Shown: positions 9,329 to 19,751 of the stretch, piece by piece | Layout: each line of letters starts with the position of its first letter | Numbering within the stretch: position 1 is the first letter of the stretch | Assembly: GCA_036936605.1 (NCBI GenBank) | Contig: JAUPFV010000005.1 | Coordinates: forward strand, 74,908,885 to 74,972,884 | Direction of reading: 5' to 3' | Source: Limnanthes douglasii subsp. nivea | Lineage: Eukaryota; Streptophyta; Magnoliopsida; Brassicales; Limnanthaceae | Length of the DNA: 64,000 nucleotides | Notes under the pieces: generated by a model | What the model saw: the letters and a program-made list of their open reading frames with translations, nothing else | What the model was told of the DNA's origin: nothing | Databases searched by the model: none | Translations under genes and position numbers: made by a program

Positions 9329-9986
9329 TAAGCGCTTGTGCTCAAAGTGCTTGTGCCAGCAGCCTCCTCCACTCGGAGATGGATCAACTACAACAGTTTT
9401 TCCTACAGCTTTTGACGCGGCTTCCGCTCGTCTTCGCCTTCGAATCACCCTTGACAAAGCTAAGCTGTCTAATTTGCCATATTTTCACTGCTGCCTTTTG
9501 TTAATATGTTACCACTGCATTATCTCGTGCACTTGGCTGGTATATGTGTACCAATATGACAACACATGTAGGAAATATGTCATATCTGCTATAAATATAT
9601 AGTTCATGTGTTTTCATTATGCATATGTTTACAACTTTTTCTATTGTATGCACTTGTATATGTACTGTCTTCAATGAGTGCATGTGTGTTAGTGTATCAT
9701 ACTTTTGTTATGGTATATGTACTCTCTGCAATGGTTTATGTCAACCTTGCTCTCGTCATGTTTTATGTCTCAGTTGCTGCGTTGTACTTATGTGTTGTCT
9801 TGTTTTGTATGTGTATAATACTTGTGTACTGTATGTGTATAAATGTTTTTCATGTGTGACCTTTTATATTCATCAACCTACCATGTTTTGTGTCTACATA
9901 ATACCCGGCGATCGACTCGATCATGTGTTGGAGTCCGGGAAACAATAGGTTCTTCATCTGAAACTCACCAGAGTTTGCTCGTGATC
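9329..9986. other. Unassigned flank, no recognisable gene
   Basis: About 9331-9480 is more GC-rich than its surroundings and reads openly on the plus strand in two frames (from 9301 and 9336), but I recognise no family. From 9600 to 9900 the sequence is TG/TA-rich and low in complexity, so the overlapping frames there are probably compositional. Confidence 0.4.
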
Positions 9987-10253
9987 TCAAACAACACAAC
10001 TGTTATGTCCCAAGTAAACTGTGGCTGTTGTCCAGGGATACTCAAAATTCTCCACGTCAGAGGTCGGATCTAAACACAAAGGCTCGGATGCAGAATAAAG
10101 GCCAGCCACAGACCCACCGAATATCAAGATTCGTCCACTAAGAAGACTAATGACAACGTAATCAAGTCTAGACGGAGGCACCACAAGTGTGCTCTTAGTA
10201 GAACTGGATTTTGGGATAATACCTTGGACTGCTATCAAGCGACAACCTATCAA
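9987..10253 (-). pseudogene. Kelch-repeat fragment, probably from an F-box/kelch gene
   Basis: The minus-strand frame of 88 codons reads PPSRLDYVVISLLSGRILIF then GGSVAGLYSAS, and later YLGHNSCVV. The hydrophobic strand followed by GG is the kelch blade signature. The PPSRLD...GRILIFGGSVAGL run resembles the last kelch blades of plant F-box/kelch-repeat proteins such as the At1g51550 type (from memory). There is no F-box, upstream blade or continuation on either side, so this is an isolated exon-sized fragment between two copia elements. It could be a relic of a disrupted host gene or sequence carried by a transposon. Confidence 0.45.
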
Positions 10254-10352
10254 CGACGATAGAATGACGGCTACGGAGAATTCGATTTATAAGCAAACAG
10301 AAGATCCTCCACTAAACAAGTCCTGAAAGACAAGTTGTAAGGGTTGAGTTCT

Positions 10353-10773
10353 TGTTATTTTGACATAATAATCAAGCCTTATTCAATATGTTATTATTGG
10401 ATAGAAGAGTTGCTAGATGAAAAGACAGTGAAGATGAGAAAGTGCTAATCACATTAAAGAGAGCTGGAGTGAATTGAAAATATAGTGTAATTTTAGTGGG
10501 TCATAAATTACATATTAAGGACTCTAAATGTTTTTCTCTTTTTTAAGTGTTACAGTCTCTACAAAACTAAGAGCTAGGGTTTTGTGTATGCACCAAAAAA
10601 ACGGCAGAGTCACTGTGTTCTTCTAATAAAATTGATCTCCAGCAGATCCGAAGGCGTAGGCATAATTTGCTGAACTCCGTTAACAATTGTGTGTTTGATT
10701 TCACTTTTGTTTTTGTGCTTTCCCTTTTTTCTTTTGATCTGATTTGATAGGAAATTATCATATTTCCCTTACA
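10353..10773 (+). repeat. 5' LTR of the copia element
   Basis: 421 bp, TGTTATTTTG to CCTTACA, followed after two bases by the primer-binding site. Confidence 0.88.
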
Positions 10774-10775
10774 AC

Positions 10776-10787
10776 TGGTATCAGAGC
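10776..10787 (+). promoter_or_regulatory. Primer-binding site of the copia element
   Basis: TGGTATCAGAGC, complementary to the 3' end of initiator tRNA-Met, two bases after the 5' LTR. Confidence 0.88.
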
Positions 10788-10830
10788 CAGACTGGTAGCG
10801 ATCCAAAGGAATCGGATTTGAGTGGGAGCA

Positions 10831-11470
10831 ATGGCTACAGACGAAGGAAATGTGAGACTCAAAAAATTCGATGGTGTAGATTTTGGGTTCTGGAAGATGC
10901 AAATTGAAGATTATCTGTACCAGAAAAATCTTTATCAACCTCTCTCAGAAAAGAAACCAGAGGGTATGAAAGATGAAAAATGGACCATTCTTGATAGATA
11001 AGCTCTTGGAGTCATCCGATTGACGCTATCCTGCAATGTTGCTTTTAACATCATAAAGGAAACAACCACGACAGGTCTTATGAAGGCTCTCTCCAGTATG
11101 TATGAGAAGCCATCACCGTCTAAGAAAGTTTACTTGATGAGCGTTTGTTCAATTTGCGAATGATGGAAGGCGCTTTGGTAGCTCAATACCTCAATGAACT
11201 CAATACAATCACAACCCAGTTGAGTTCAACTGAAATAGATTTTGATGGAGAAATACGAGCATTAATACTGTTGTCTTCACTACCAGATAGTTGGACTGTT
11301 ACTGTCACTACGGTGAGTAGCTTGTTAGGAAGCAATAAGTTGAAATTTGATGATGTTCGTGACCTAGTTCTCAGTGAAGAGATTCGAATGAGAGAATCAA
11401 GTGAGTCATCAATCTCCTGAGTCTTACATACAGAATCGAGAGGAAGAAATTCAACCAGAGTATATGGACG
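10831..11470 (+). pseudogene. Copia gag remnant
   Basis: The ATG at 10831 begins MATDEGNVRLKKFDGVDFGF, a typical copia gag N-terminus (F-x-G-x-x-F-x-x-W). An in-frame stop at 10999-11001 and a frameshift near 11130-11160 break it. The second part, from 11145, continues with YLNELNTITTQLSSTEI and LLSSLPDSW, conserved in the gag UBN2 region. A further stop lies at 11418-11420. Gag would form the virus-like particle. Confidence 0.8.
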
Positions 11471-12900
11471 CGAGAAATTAAGAGACTGGAGGTCCAAGTC
11501 TAGGAATCCTAAAAATTCCCAGGGGTTGAAAAACAACGAGTGTTGGAATTGTGGGAAGACCGAGAACTATAAATTTCAGTGCAAGAGAGAACCAAAGGAC
11601 CAGGAGAAGGAGACAGAGGCAAATAGCACTTCAGAAGGAGATGATGCGTTAATATGCTCCTTAGGAAGCAGGGAAGAGTCTTGGTTATTAGACTCTGGAG
11701 CATCTTTTCACGCGACTTCGAAGAAAGAATTCTTCGAGAGGTATGTCCCTGGTAATCTTGTAAAAGTATATCTTGGTGATGATCAACCTTGTGATATTAT
11801 TGGTAAAGGTACTGTGAAGATTAAGTTGAATGGGTCTGTATGGAAACTGAAATATGTCAGACATATCCCCAGTCTGAGAAAGAACTTAATCTCAGTAAGG
11901 CAGTTGGCTAGCGAAGGCTATAATACCATAATCCATGGTGACAATTGTAAAATATCAAAGGGAGCAATGACGGTTGCTCGCGGAAAGAAGAGTGGTACTC
12001 TTTACAAGAAAGCAGAGACGAGCTGTTCAATTGCAATAGCAGCAGGAAACGAAAATCCAAATGTTTGGCACCAGAGGTTTGGCCATATGAGTGTTAAGGG
12101 TATGAAAATTATATACTCGAATGGGAAGCTTCAAGGTCTAAAATCAGTCGATATAGACATGTGTGAAGATTCCATACTTGGAAAACAGAAAAAATGGTCA
12201 GTTTTAAGACGAGTGGTAGAACCCCAAAGAAAAAAAAGGCTGGAGCTTGTTCACTCTGACGTTTGGGGGCCAAAAACTGTTTCATCTATAGAAGGGAAAC
12301 ACTATTTCGTGACCTTTATCGAATATCATTCTCGAAAGGTATGGGTTTATTTTATAAAGTATAAATCTGAAGTGTTTGATGTTTTTAGGAGTTGGAAATC
12401 TATGGTTGAGAATGAGACAGGTCTGAAGATTAAAAAGCTGAGAACTGATAATGATGGTGAATATGAGGACACTAAAGTTAAGAACTTTTGCTATGACCAT
12501 GGTATCAGGATGGAGAGAACCGTTCCAAGTACGCCTCAACACAATGGTATTGCCGAACGTATGAACACAACGTTGACAAAAAGAGCCAGAAGCATTCGAA
12601 TACAGCCTGGTTTACCAAAGCAGTTTTGGGAGAAGCAATCAACACATCGGCTTACCTGGTTAACCGAGGCCCGTCGGTTCCCTTAGAACATCGAATAACC
12701 GAGGAGGTATGGAGTGTTAAGGATATAAAATTATCACATCTAAGAGTTTTTGGTTGTACAACATATGTTCATATAAGTGATCAAGGCAGGAACAAGCTTG
12801 ATCTGAAATTGAAAAATGTTTCAAGATCGGCTATGGCGAAGATGAGTTCGGTTATCGTGTTTGGGATGAGGAAAACAGGAAGCTGATACGAAGGAGAGAT
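11470..12900 (+). pseudogene. Copia zinc knuckle, protease and integrase remnant
   Basis: The knuckle near 11541-11582 reads CWNCGKTENYKFQC: the His of the C-x2-C-x4-H-x4-C pattern is replaced by Asn. The protease motif WLLDSGAS is at about 11680-11705. The integrase zinc region keeps WHQRFGHM, but the second Cys is lost (CEDS where CEDC is expected, near 12160). The catalytic core keeps Asp in VHSDVWGP, Asp in RTDNDGEY and Glu in QHNGIAERM. A frameshift near 12630-12650 moves the rest (NTSAYLVNRGPS, RVFGCTTYVH) to another frame. The loss of zinc ligands suggests decay beyond simple frame breaks. Confidence 0.85.
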
Positions 12901-13159
12901 GTGATCTTCAATGAAATAGTGATGTACAAGGACAAACATAAAACTGAAGCAAATGACTCAAACCCGTATGAATCAGTATTTGCAAATATCGAGAGAGTCC
13001 CAGATAGTCAAGAAATAGAGCTGATCAGATTGACCCCTCAACAAGGAGAGTCAGTTGGACAGACCGATCGACAGCAATCCGATACCCTACAGCCGACCGA
13101 GGCAGTTCCTGTTTTGCAAAGATATTCCCGACCCCATGTTCCCAACAGGCAAGATACTT

Positions 13160-13581
13160 GAACTATCTGTTACTTACCAATGGAGGGGAACCTGAAAGCT
13201 ATGATGAAGCTTGTCAGGTGAATGATGCTAGTAAGTGGGAGCTTGCCATGAAAAATGAGATGAAGTCTTTAATGTCAAATGATACATGGGACCTAGCTGA
13301 GTTACCAATGGGTAAGAAGGCACTTCATAACAAATGAGTGTATCGAGTGAAAGATGAGCATGATGGCTCTAAGAGATACAAAGCCCGACTAGTTGTCAAA
13401 GGGTTCCAGCCAAAGGAAGGACTTTATTACACTGATATTTTTGCTCCAGTTGTGAAGCTCAATACTATCAGATCAGTGTTGAGTATTGTTGCCATTGAAG
13501 ACCTTTATCTTGAACAGTTAGATGTGAAGACTGCATTTCTTCACGGGGATTTGGATGAGGAGATATACATGTATCAACCAT
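13160..13581 (+). pseudogene. Copia reverse transcriptase, N-terminal part only
   Basis: Begins with the conserved W-x-x-A-M-x-x-E-M lead-in (KWELAMKNEM), has a stop in place of Trp/Arg at 13335-13337, and then keeps KARLVVKGFQ and FAPVVKLNTIR up to QLDVKTAFLHGDLDEEIYM. That last block carries the first catalytic Asp. The sequence then jumps directly into RNase H after YMYQP, so the YVDD catalytic box and the rest of RT are deleted. Confidence 0.85.
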
Positions 13582-14088
13582 AAGGACGGGGAAGCTGTCA
13601 AATGGATTTTGAGGTATCTACTAGGTACCACAGAAAAGTGTTTGTACTTTGGTAAGGGTGAAGTTGATCACCGGAAAAGCACTACCGGTTATATATTTAC
13701 TATTGGAACTACAACTGTTAGTTGGATGTCAAAGTTACAGAAAATTGTCACTCTATCAACTATAGAGACTGAGTATGTAGCAGTGACCGAAGCCAGTAAA
13801 GAGATGATATGGCTTTAAGGTTTGTTAACCGAGTTGGGATTCAAACAGAAGAACAATGTTCTGCATAGTGATAGTCAAAGTGCAATTCAATTGGCGAATA
13901 ATTCAACATTTCATTCAAGAACCAAGCACATCAGTCATCACTATCATTTCATTAGATCTTTATTGGAAGATGAGGTATTAATACTGGAAAATATCCAAGG
14001 AAGCAAGAATCCAGCTGATATATTGACAAATACATTAGCCATTGAAAAACTGAAGTTGTGTTCAGCTTCAGTTGGTCTCCAAGAGTAA
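13582..14088 (+). pseudogene. Copia RNase H remnant
   Basis: Starts within KWILRYLLGTTEKCLYFGKG and continues with the hallmark DHRKSTTGYIF, STIETEYVA (catalytic Glu), DSQSAIQLANN (Asp) and TKHISHHYHFIR. One in-frame stop lies at 13816-13818. The first catalytic Asp region is shortened by the RT deletion. This is the C-terminus of the copia polyprotein. Confidence 0.85.
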
Positions 14089-14159
14089 TAAGACGAGAAA
14101 TATCTGCTGCATAGATCAAGGTGTGAAGACAGATTGAAACCAGTCTTCAAGTGGGAGAT

Positions 14160-14583
14160 TGTTATTTTGACATAATAGTCCAACCTTATTCAACATGTTA
14201 TTATTGGATAGAAGAGATGATGATTGAAAAGACAATGAAGATGAGGCAAGTGCTAAACACATTAAAGAGAGTTGAAGTGAATTGAAAAGACAGTGTAATT
14301 TTAGTGGGTCAAAAATTACACATTAAGGACTGTAAATGTTTTCCCCTTTTTTAAGTGTTACAGTCTCTACAAAACTAAGAGCTAGGGTTTTGTGCATGCA
14401 CAAAAAAAAACGGCAGAGTCACTGTGTTCTTCTAATAAAATTGATCTGTAACAGATCTGAAGACGTAGGCATAATTTGCTGAACTCCGTTGACAATTGTG
14501 TGTTTGATTTCACTTTTGTTTCTTGTGCTTTCCCTTTTTTCTTTTGATCTGATTTGACAGGAAATTAACATATTTCCCTTACA
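14160..14583 (+). repeat. 3' LTR of the copia element
   Basis: 424 bp, same ends as the 5' LTR, preceded by CAAGTGGGAGAT. It is followed by CTTCT, close to the GTTCT in front of the element. Confidence 0.88.
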
Positions 14584-14631
14584 CTTCTTAACCGTACTGT
14601 CTAAGAGGCGCACGAAGAAGAGTGATGTAAT

Positions 14632-14863
14632 CGTTTTTAGATAAACATTGAACTTGAAGCCGTGTTAATATAAGTTATTATGTTACTTATTTATATAAGA
14701 TCAAACTGTTTGTTTGTATTTTCTATATAAAAACATAATCGTGTATTGATGTTTGAAATGAAAGTTACATCATTTCCATACTTGTTGTTTTATGTTAGTA
14801 TACATATCTCTCTATAAAGCGTATCTGGATTTTGTGTTTTATCGCAGGGATCTTTTCTTTACA
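14632..14863 (+). repeat. 5' LTR of the gag-only element
   Basis: Same length as the 3' copy (232 bp). The start is degraded (CGTTTTTAG against TGTTAG), and the end is TCTTTACA. Confidence 0.75.
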
Positions 14864-14920
14864 TTTAGAATCAGAGCCCGTCTTCGAGATCACTCGAAGG
14901 CAGTTGCGGTCATCAAATCG

Positions 14921-15870
14921 ATGGCGATATGAGTCTTAATCCAGATCCAATATCCAACTTTAAGCGAAACGAACTACGACATATGGACTGTCAAGATGAA
15001 GATAATCTTGCGTTCGCTAGGAGTATGGTCAGTGATCAAAGGTGAAGACACAAATGATGACAAAGATCAAGGCGCCATGGCAGCCATTTCTCAAGCAGTA
15101 CCAGATGACATGATGATGGTAATCGCAGAGAAGCAGAAGACAAAAGAGGCTTGGGATGCACTCAGGAAGATGCGGGTTGGTGAAGATCGCGTCAAGAAGG
15201 CACGCGTACAAGTGCTGAAACAGTAACTGAATAAGTTACACATGGAGGATTTCGAGACAATAAACGGCTTTGCAATGAAGCTTACCACACTGATAGGTGA
15301 GATCCGCTCACTCGGCATGAAACTCGACGACAGCAAAGTTGTTGAAAAACTCTTCAGTGGTGTTCCAGATAAATTTCTCCAAATTATTGGAACAATTGAA
15401 GAGTTTGGTGATATTGAGAATATGTCGGTTTCCGAAGCAATCGGTCGCCTAAGAACCTTTGAAGAAGGGCTTAAAGGTAGATTGCACTCACAAGACGGTG
15501 GATAACACTTATTCTTTATCCAAGCCGAGTCAGAAGCAGAAATTCCAAAGGAAAAGATAAATGAAGGTTCCAGCAGCAATAGTAGAAGAAGACGTCAGTG
15601 GAGAGGACGTTTTAATGAAGACCGAAAGCCACCTAACTTTGATATATCCAGGGTTAGGAGTTTCAATTGCAATGAATATGTTCACTTTGCAAAAGAGTGT
15701 CCCGAACCAAACCAAAAGGAAAGAGCCAACCTTGTGACAAGCAAATCGAAGATGAACCGACAATGTTAATGGACGAAACTTATGTTCTCAGGCACGCAAT
15801 ACCGAACGATCAAATTTTATTGCACGAAGACAAGGTAGTGCACGAAAAAGACAACAATCAAGTTCAATGT
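14921..15870 (+). pseudogene. Copia gag with zinc knuckle, broken
   Basis: ATG at 14921 with a stop three codons later. The frame then reads PTLSETNYDIWTVKMK, EKQKTKEAWDALRKM and, after a stop at 15223-15225, MKLDDSKVVEKLFSGVPDKF. This is the UBN2-type gag also seen at 5656. A knuckle-like SFNCNEYVHFAKEC lies near 15660-15700, with Tyr in place of Gly before Val-His. Further stops follow at 15503-15505 and near 15765. Gag alone would allow packaging only with a helper element. Confidence 0.8.
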
Positions 15871-15882
15871 TAAGGGGGAGAA

Positions 15883-16114
15883 TGTTAGATAAACATTGAA
15901 CTTGAACACGTGTTAATATCAGTTATTATGTTAGTTATTTAAATAAGCTCAAACCGTTTGTTTGTATCTTCTATATAAAAAACAGAATCGTGTATTGATG
16001 TTTTAAATGAAAGTTACATCATTTCCATAGTTGATGTTTTATGTGAGTATGCATATTTGTATCTGTAAAGCGTATCTGTATTTTGTGTTTTATCGCAGGG
16101 AATTTTTCCTTACA
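15883..16114 (+). repeat. 3' LTR of the gag-only element
   Basis: 232 bp starting TGTTAGATAAACATT, directly after TTAAGGGGGAGAA (15870-15882), and ending CCTTACA. Confidence 0.8.
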
Positions 16115-16889
16115 ATCCTTCACTTGAAGAAGATGGGTGGAAAAAACTATGGTACTTATCTACTACTTCTCCTTTATTTAAAGGGGTACAAATAAAAGCC
16201 CGAAAGAAGTCAAAGCTTGATTTTGCAGAGAGAGTATTGCCTCAAGAAACACAACTTGATTTTACACAAAAAAAAGTTGAAGAAGTTGAATAGTGCAGAA
16301 GAAGAAGAAGAATCAGAAGAAGAAGGAGATGATTGGAGCAAATTGGCCATGCCTACGGGCTATGTAAAGGCCATACTGAGCCTAATACCTTGTACACGGT
16401 ATATATGCAATCTTATCTAGAATCAAGCTCTTGTCGGGCCGCGCAATAGGGTCAACATGACCTCTCCGCGAATAAGCTGAGGAAGTCTTACTCACACCTA
16501 TGCAATGAGCCATACTGAGCTCAACCTTGTAAGGAAATACAAAAGTTGAAAAAAACATAGATCTCCACTAATATAACCATTCGTTTCGCTACCAAGCGTC
16601 CTACAATCGCCACTATGTTTCCTACATGCCTACTATCTATGCAAAGTCGCCTACAAAATTCGATAAATTATCCATCACAAGGTCCACAACATACTCACAT
16701 AAAGCAAATACATCTATATACAGTCTTCACTTCATCATTCATCAAAGATTAGGAGGCTACACATCTATATTGAACAAAAAATCGAAGCATGCCAAAGAAA
16801 AAAGTAACATCGTATCAGCCAACTATTTGTTAGTTGTACTTCTTTCTTTTGGAAAATTAGAGATTTTTATTCTCAGGGGAGGTTTTGGC
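16115..16889. other. Unassigned sequence with a short open stretch
   Basis: From about 16120 the plus strand reads SLEEDGWKKLWYLSTTSPLF and on to a stop near 16290, followed in another frame by an acidic run (EEEEESEEEGDDW, 16286-16341) made by GAA-type repeats. This could be a broken exon, but I recognise no family. The rest is non-coding by eye. Confidence 0.35.
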
Positions 16890-18130
16890 CGGTAAAGGTT
16901 TTTAACGAGGAAGGAAAAATTAAATACGAACCAAGTTGGAGTCGTCTTCGGTAACAGTTCGGCTATGAAAATCAATATAACCATGCCTATAACTTTTTGG
17001 GGTCGAGCAGAGATGGTTGACATAGTTTCTTTGACATGATTCATGGCGCCTCGGCAAAAACGATGAATGGAGATAGAGCTATAATAATTTACAAACGTTT
17101 TATTCCTACCAAATTTGCGACTCTGTAATTAGTGATTATGTGATCTCCGGTGATTTGGAAATATTTTCAGTCAGTCTATTTCATTCACCAAATTTCTAAC
17201 TTAATGGAACTGAAGGGTAATGCTAAGAGTCTATGGGGCAAATTTCAAGTTTATCCATGAACGACATATTATCTCAAGTTAATCATCGAAGGATATTTTC
17301 TTTCAAATTTTGCTCTAAGGATTTGGTTAACCATGTGTTAGATAAAGGCCCATTGGTGCTTTAAAGGGTTTTTTATGATCCTAAAGATATTGGGAGCCTA
17401 TGACATCAATGGTAAAATATTTGTACAAGAAGATCCTAATTTGGTTGAAAATTTTCAAACTCGCTTTGTATGTAGACAAATACACTGAGAAAAACAACAA
17501 CTTAATGTTTTTCTGTATCTGTACTGTTATCAAAGCAGGTCAAAAATTCTTCTCAAACGTTAACTTATGTTGTAGGAACATATATACCGCTTTCCAGATT
17601 GAGTATCAGGGTCTTTCTCTTCATGTGAAATTTGTATAGTGTTTAAGCACAATCTATACTAGTGAAAATGCAAAGAAGCTTCGACAGCAAGCCAAACCTC
17701 GTACATACCTCAGAAGAGTTTTAAAGAGTTTGACCCCATCAACCCTGGTCCGTGTTTTGAGAAAACTCTCCCCATTAATTTGATGAAGATTTAGGAAGAT
17801 GAAAATAGTGAAGAGATGGATTGCCCACCTAGTAGGTTTCACCTTTAGGTGAGGTAGCTGATGGTATATTGGTTTGTCCACTAATAGGACCACTGACTAA
17901 TCCACTATAAGTTTTAAATATCTTATATTTATTGCTTCACGAATTGTTCGTGGATAAAACGAACCTATTAGACAAAAAGATGTCACTGATTTTATTCTCA
18001 CTAATAATATATCTATAATGGTTCTTATAGAGACTATAGTTCGTATTAAAAAAGTAAACCCATAATTAGGACCATGGAAATTTTTTATAAATTGGTAACA
18101 ACCCATGTCTCGCACCCCTAGGTAGGATTT
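16890..18130 (+). mobile_element. LINE fragment: ORF1 (DUF4283-like) and start of ORF2
   Basis: With frame changes the plus strand shows KIKYEPSWSR near 16920, then LWGKFQVYP near 17230-17260 and SQVNHRRIFSFKFCSKDLVN with HVLDKGPLVL near 17270-17365. That is the pattern of the DUF4283 domain in plant LINE ORF1. Further on, near 17935-18070, PIRQKDVTDFILTNNISIMV with LIETIVR matches the beginning of the LINE ORF2 endonuclease (normally R-G-L-N-x-P-x-K-Q ... GLLETKV). Stops abound and nothing of ORF2 follows beyond about 18130, so the fragment is truncated. Confidence 0.6.
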
Positions 18131-19751
18131 AAATTATGTGGAGTCTGAGTGTAATCACTATTTCCACATAACACATTTATTGTAAAGCAAAAAGTCATAA
18201 CTGATGATTAAAAATATAGAGAAGTAGAAGACGATAAATATATATTTAATGTTTGCTTAAAGACAAAGAAAGAACGTAAACATTAGAGGAACTTTATGAA
18301 AAAGATAGAGACAAACCAAAGTCATAGTAAAATATCCTTTGTGTCCGTTTTTAAGAAAATTACACTTCAATTTATAGAAATGATGGTGGGTCTTTGGGTT
18401 TATACAATCAGTCCTTTTGAGGCTAGTATTCCATTTAAGCTTTATTCACCCAATAAATTTACTAAGTAAAAACACCTTTACTCCTTATTAGATAAAATAA
18501 TCCAAATGTTACACATTTATTGGGTTTATATTGTAAATTAATTATCGGTCCAATATATCACAGTTTCAACTTACTACTCAGGTAAATCCTACCCTGATGA
18601 GTAGTCCCCTAGTCCTTGTGAATAATTACGATGGAGGAGTAGTTTTAATGTCGCTTTAGATTTTACAGAACTGGTTAGCCCCTTACTTTCATCCCAAAAA
18701 ATAAGACGTTTTCCCATATCAAAAGATAAGCTGGACAAGAGGCCTAGGATGATTCCTATGAGACGTGATACACATCTGGAGGAATCTGGAAAAAAAATCC
18801 CTTCAAAGAAAATTGAGAATTCCAGAGAATTTTCACATCTAATTTAGTGTAATTTCATGTACGACAATGATATTTTATATTTCTTTTCCAGATTTTATGA
18901 ATGTCAATCTCTTCGTTTCTTTTATTTTTATCATCGTATGAGATATGCATATCTTTACATATTATAGTTAATATCAATGTAGTACCATCTACTAACATAA
19001 TATCTAGATTAACCGTCTTTATATTCTTAACTTTCAATCCAATGATGAATTCAACCATCAATATCGCGTCACTTACGTTATGTAAGAATAGTTTTATGAA
19101 TTATACACACTTACATTGCATAAAAATGAAAAAGACAATAAAAAGATTGTAAAATATATAGTTTGCAAAAGTTTCCTAAATATTGGTACCTATATAAGAT
19201 GTTTTAAAAATTGTACAGGCTAAAATAGAGACTTAAACTTGTCACAAAAAATGGAACATAATATGTAAAACCAAAATATTTATAGTTAAGACATGGGTAA
19301 TGATTGTTTAGAAAATTGGAGGGTCCAAAGATAAAACATTATGTTACTTCATAAATATGCCTCAATTCAAGTTACATACCGTATATTTTCCGTTGGCTTT
19401 TGCTCAATCATACCTTGTTGAGATAATTAAAAAATTAAAAAGAAATAAACAAAATATTTTATGAAAAAAGAAAATTATTTCAAATCTAGATTAGGTGATT
19501 AAAATATTTTTAGTTATTAACTCATTAAACACTGCCCACTCAAAAAATAGCAACATTTAGGAAACTACCACCTAAAAATGATATATCACACCATATATAG
19601 CATTTTTCAGAGAATTATATCTCATTTTATCTACATATATGTGAAAGAGTACAACTACAAATGCTTAAGCTATACGACAAATAGTTATATACCACATTAG
19701 AGACCTTAAATGAAAAAATTAGAAGAAAAATAGATAGACTTGTGAACAAAA
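18131..19751. other. AT-rich stretch without recognisable gene
   Basis: Only short frames. A small near-palindrome lies at 18571-18605 (CTACTCAGG ... CCTGATGAGTAG). I see no coding similarity and no convincing transposon ends. Confidence 0.5.

Larger units (their letters stand above)
10353..14583 (+). mobile_element. Ty1/copia retrotransposon, decayed and internally deleted
   Basis: LTRs 10353-10773 (421 bp) and 14160-14583 (424 bp) both begin TGTTATTTTGACATAAT and end CCCTTACA. A primer-binding site sits at 10776-10787 and a GTGGGAGA purine tract directly before the 3' LTR. The flanks are GTTCT (10348-10352) and CTTCT (14584-14588), a 5-bp target duplication with one change. The interior runs gag, protease, integrase, RT, RNase H in copia order, with several stops and frameshifts and a deletion that removes most of RT and the start of RNase H. 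The LTRs differ at many positions, so this copy is clearly older than the hnRNP-carrying element. Confidence 0.9.
14632..16114 (+). mobile_element. Gag-only copia-type element (TR-GAG class)
   Basis: Two 232-bp LTRs (14632-14863 and 15883-16114) share a long common body (AGATAAACATTGAACTTGAA ... TTTATCGCAGGG ... TTACA) and differ at roughly twenty positions by eye. The first bases of the 5' LTR read CG instead of TG. A degenerate primer-binding site follows at about 14864-14880. The interior encodes only gag with a CCHC-like knuckle and then reaches the AAGGGGGAGAA purine tract. Integrase, RT and RNase H are absent. No convincing target duplication is seen. The gag resembles that of the hnRNP-carrying element. 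Confidence 0.8.

Noticed and set aside
9608..9948. Overlapping 83-109 codon plus-strand frames
   Set aside because: They are Val/Cys/Tyr-rich products of TGT/TAT-rich low-complexity DNA without motif or start context.
14584..16120. Target-site duplication of the gag-only element
   Set aside because: Candidate flanks (GTAAT or TAATC against ATCCT) do not match.
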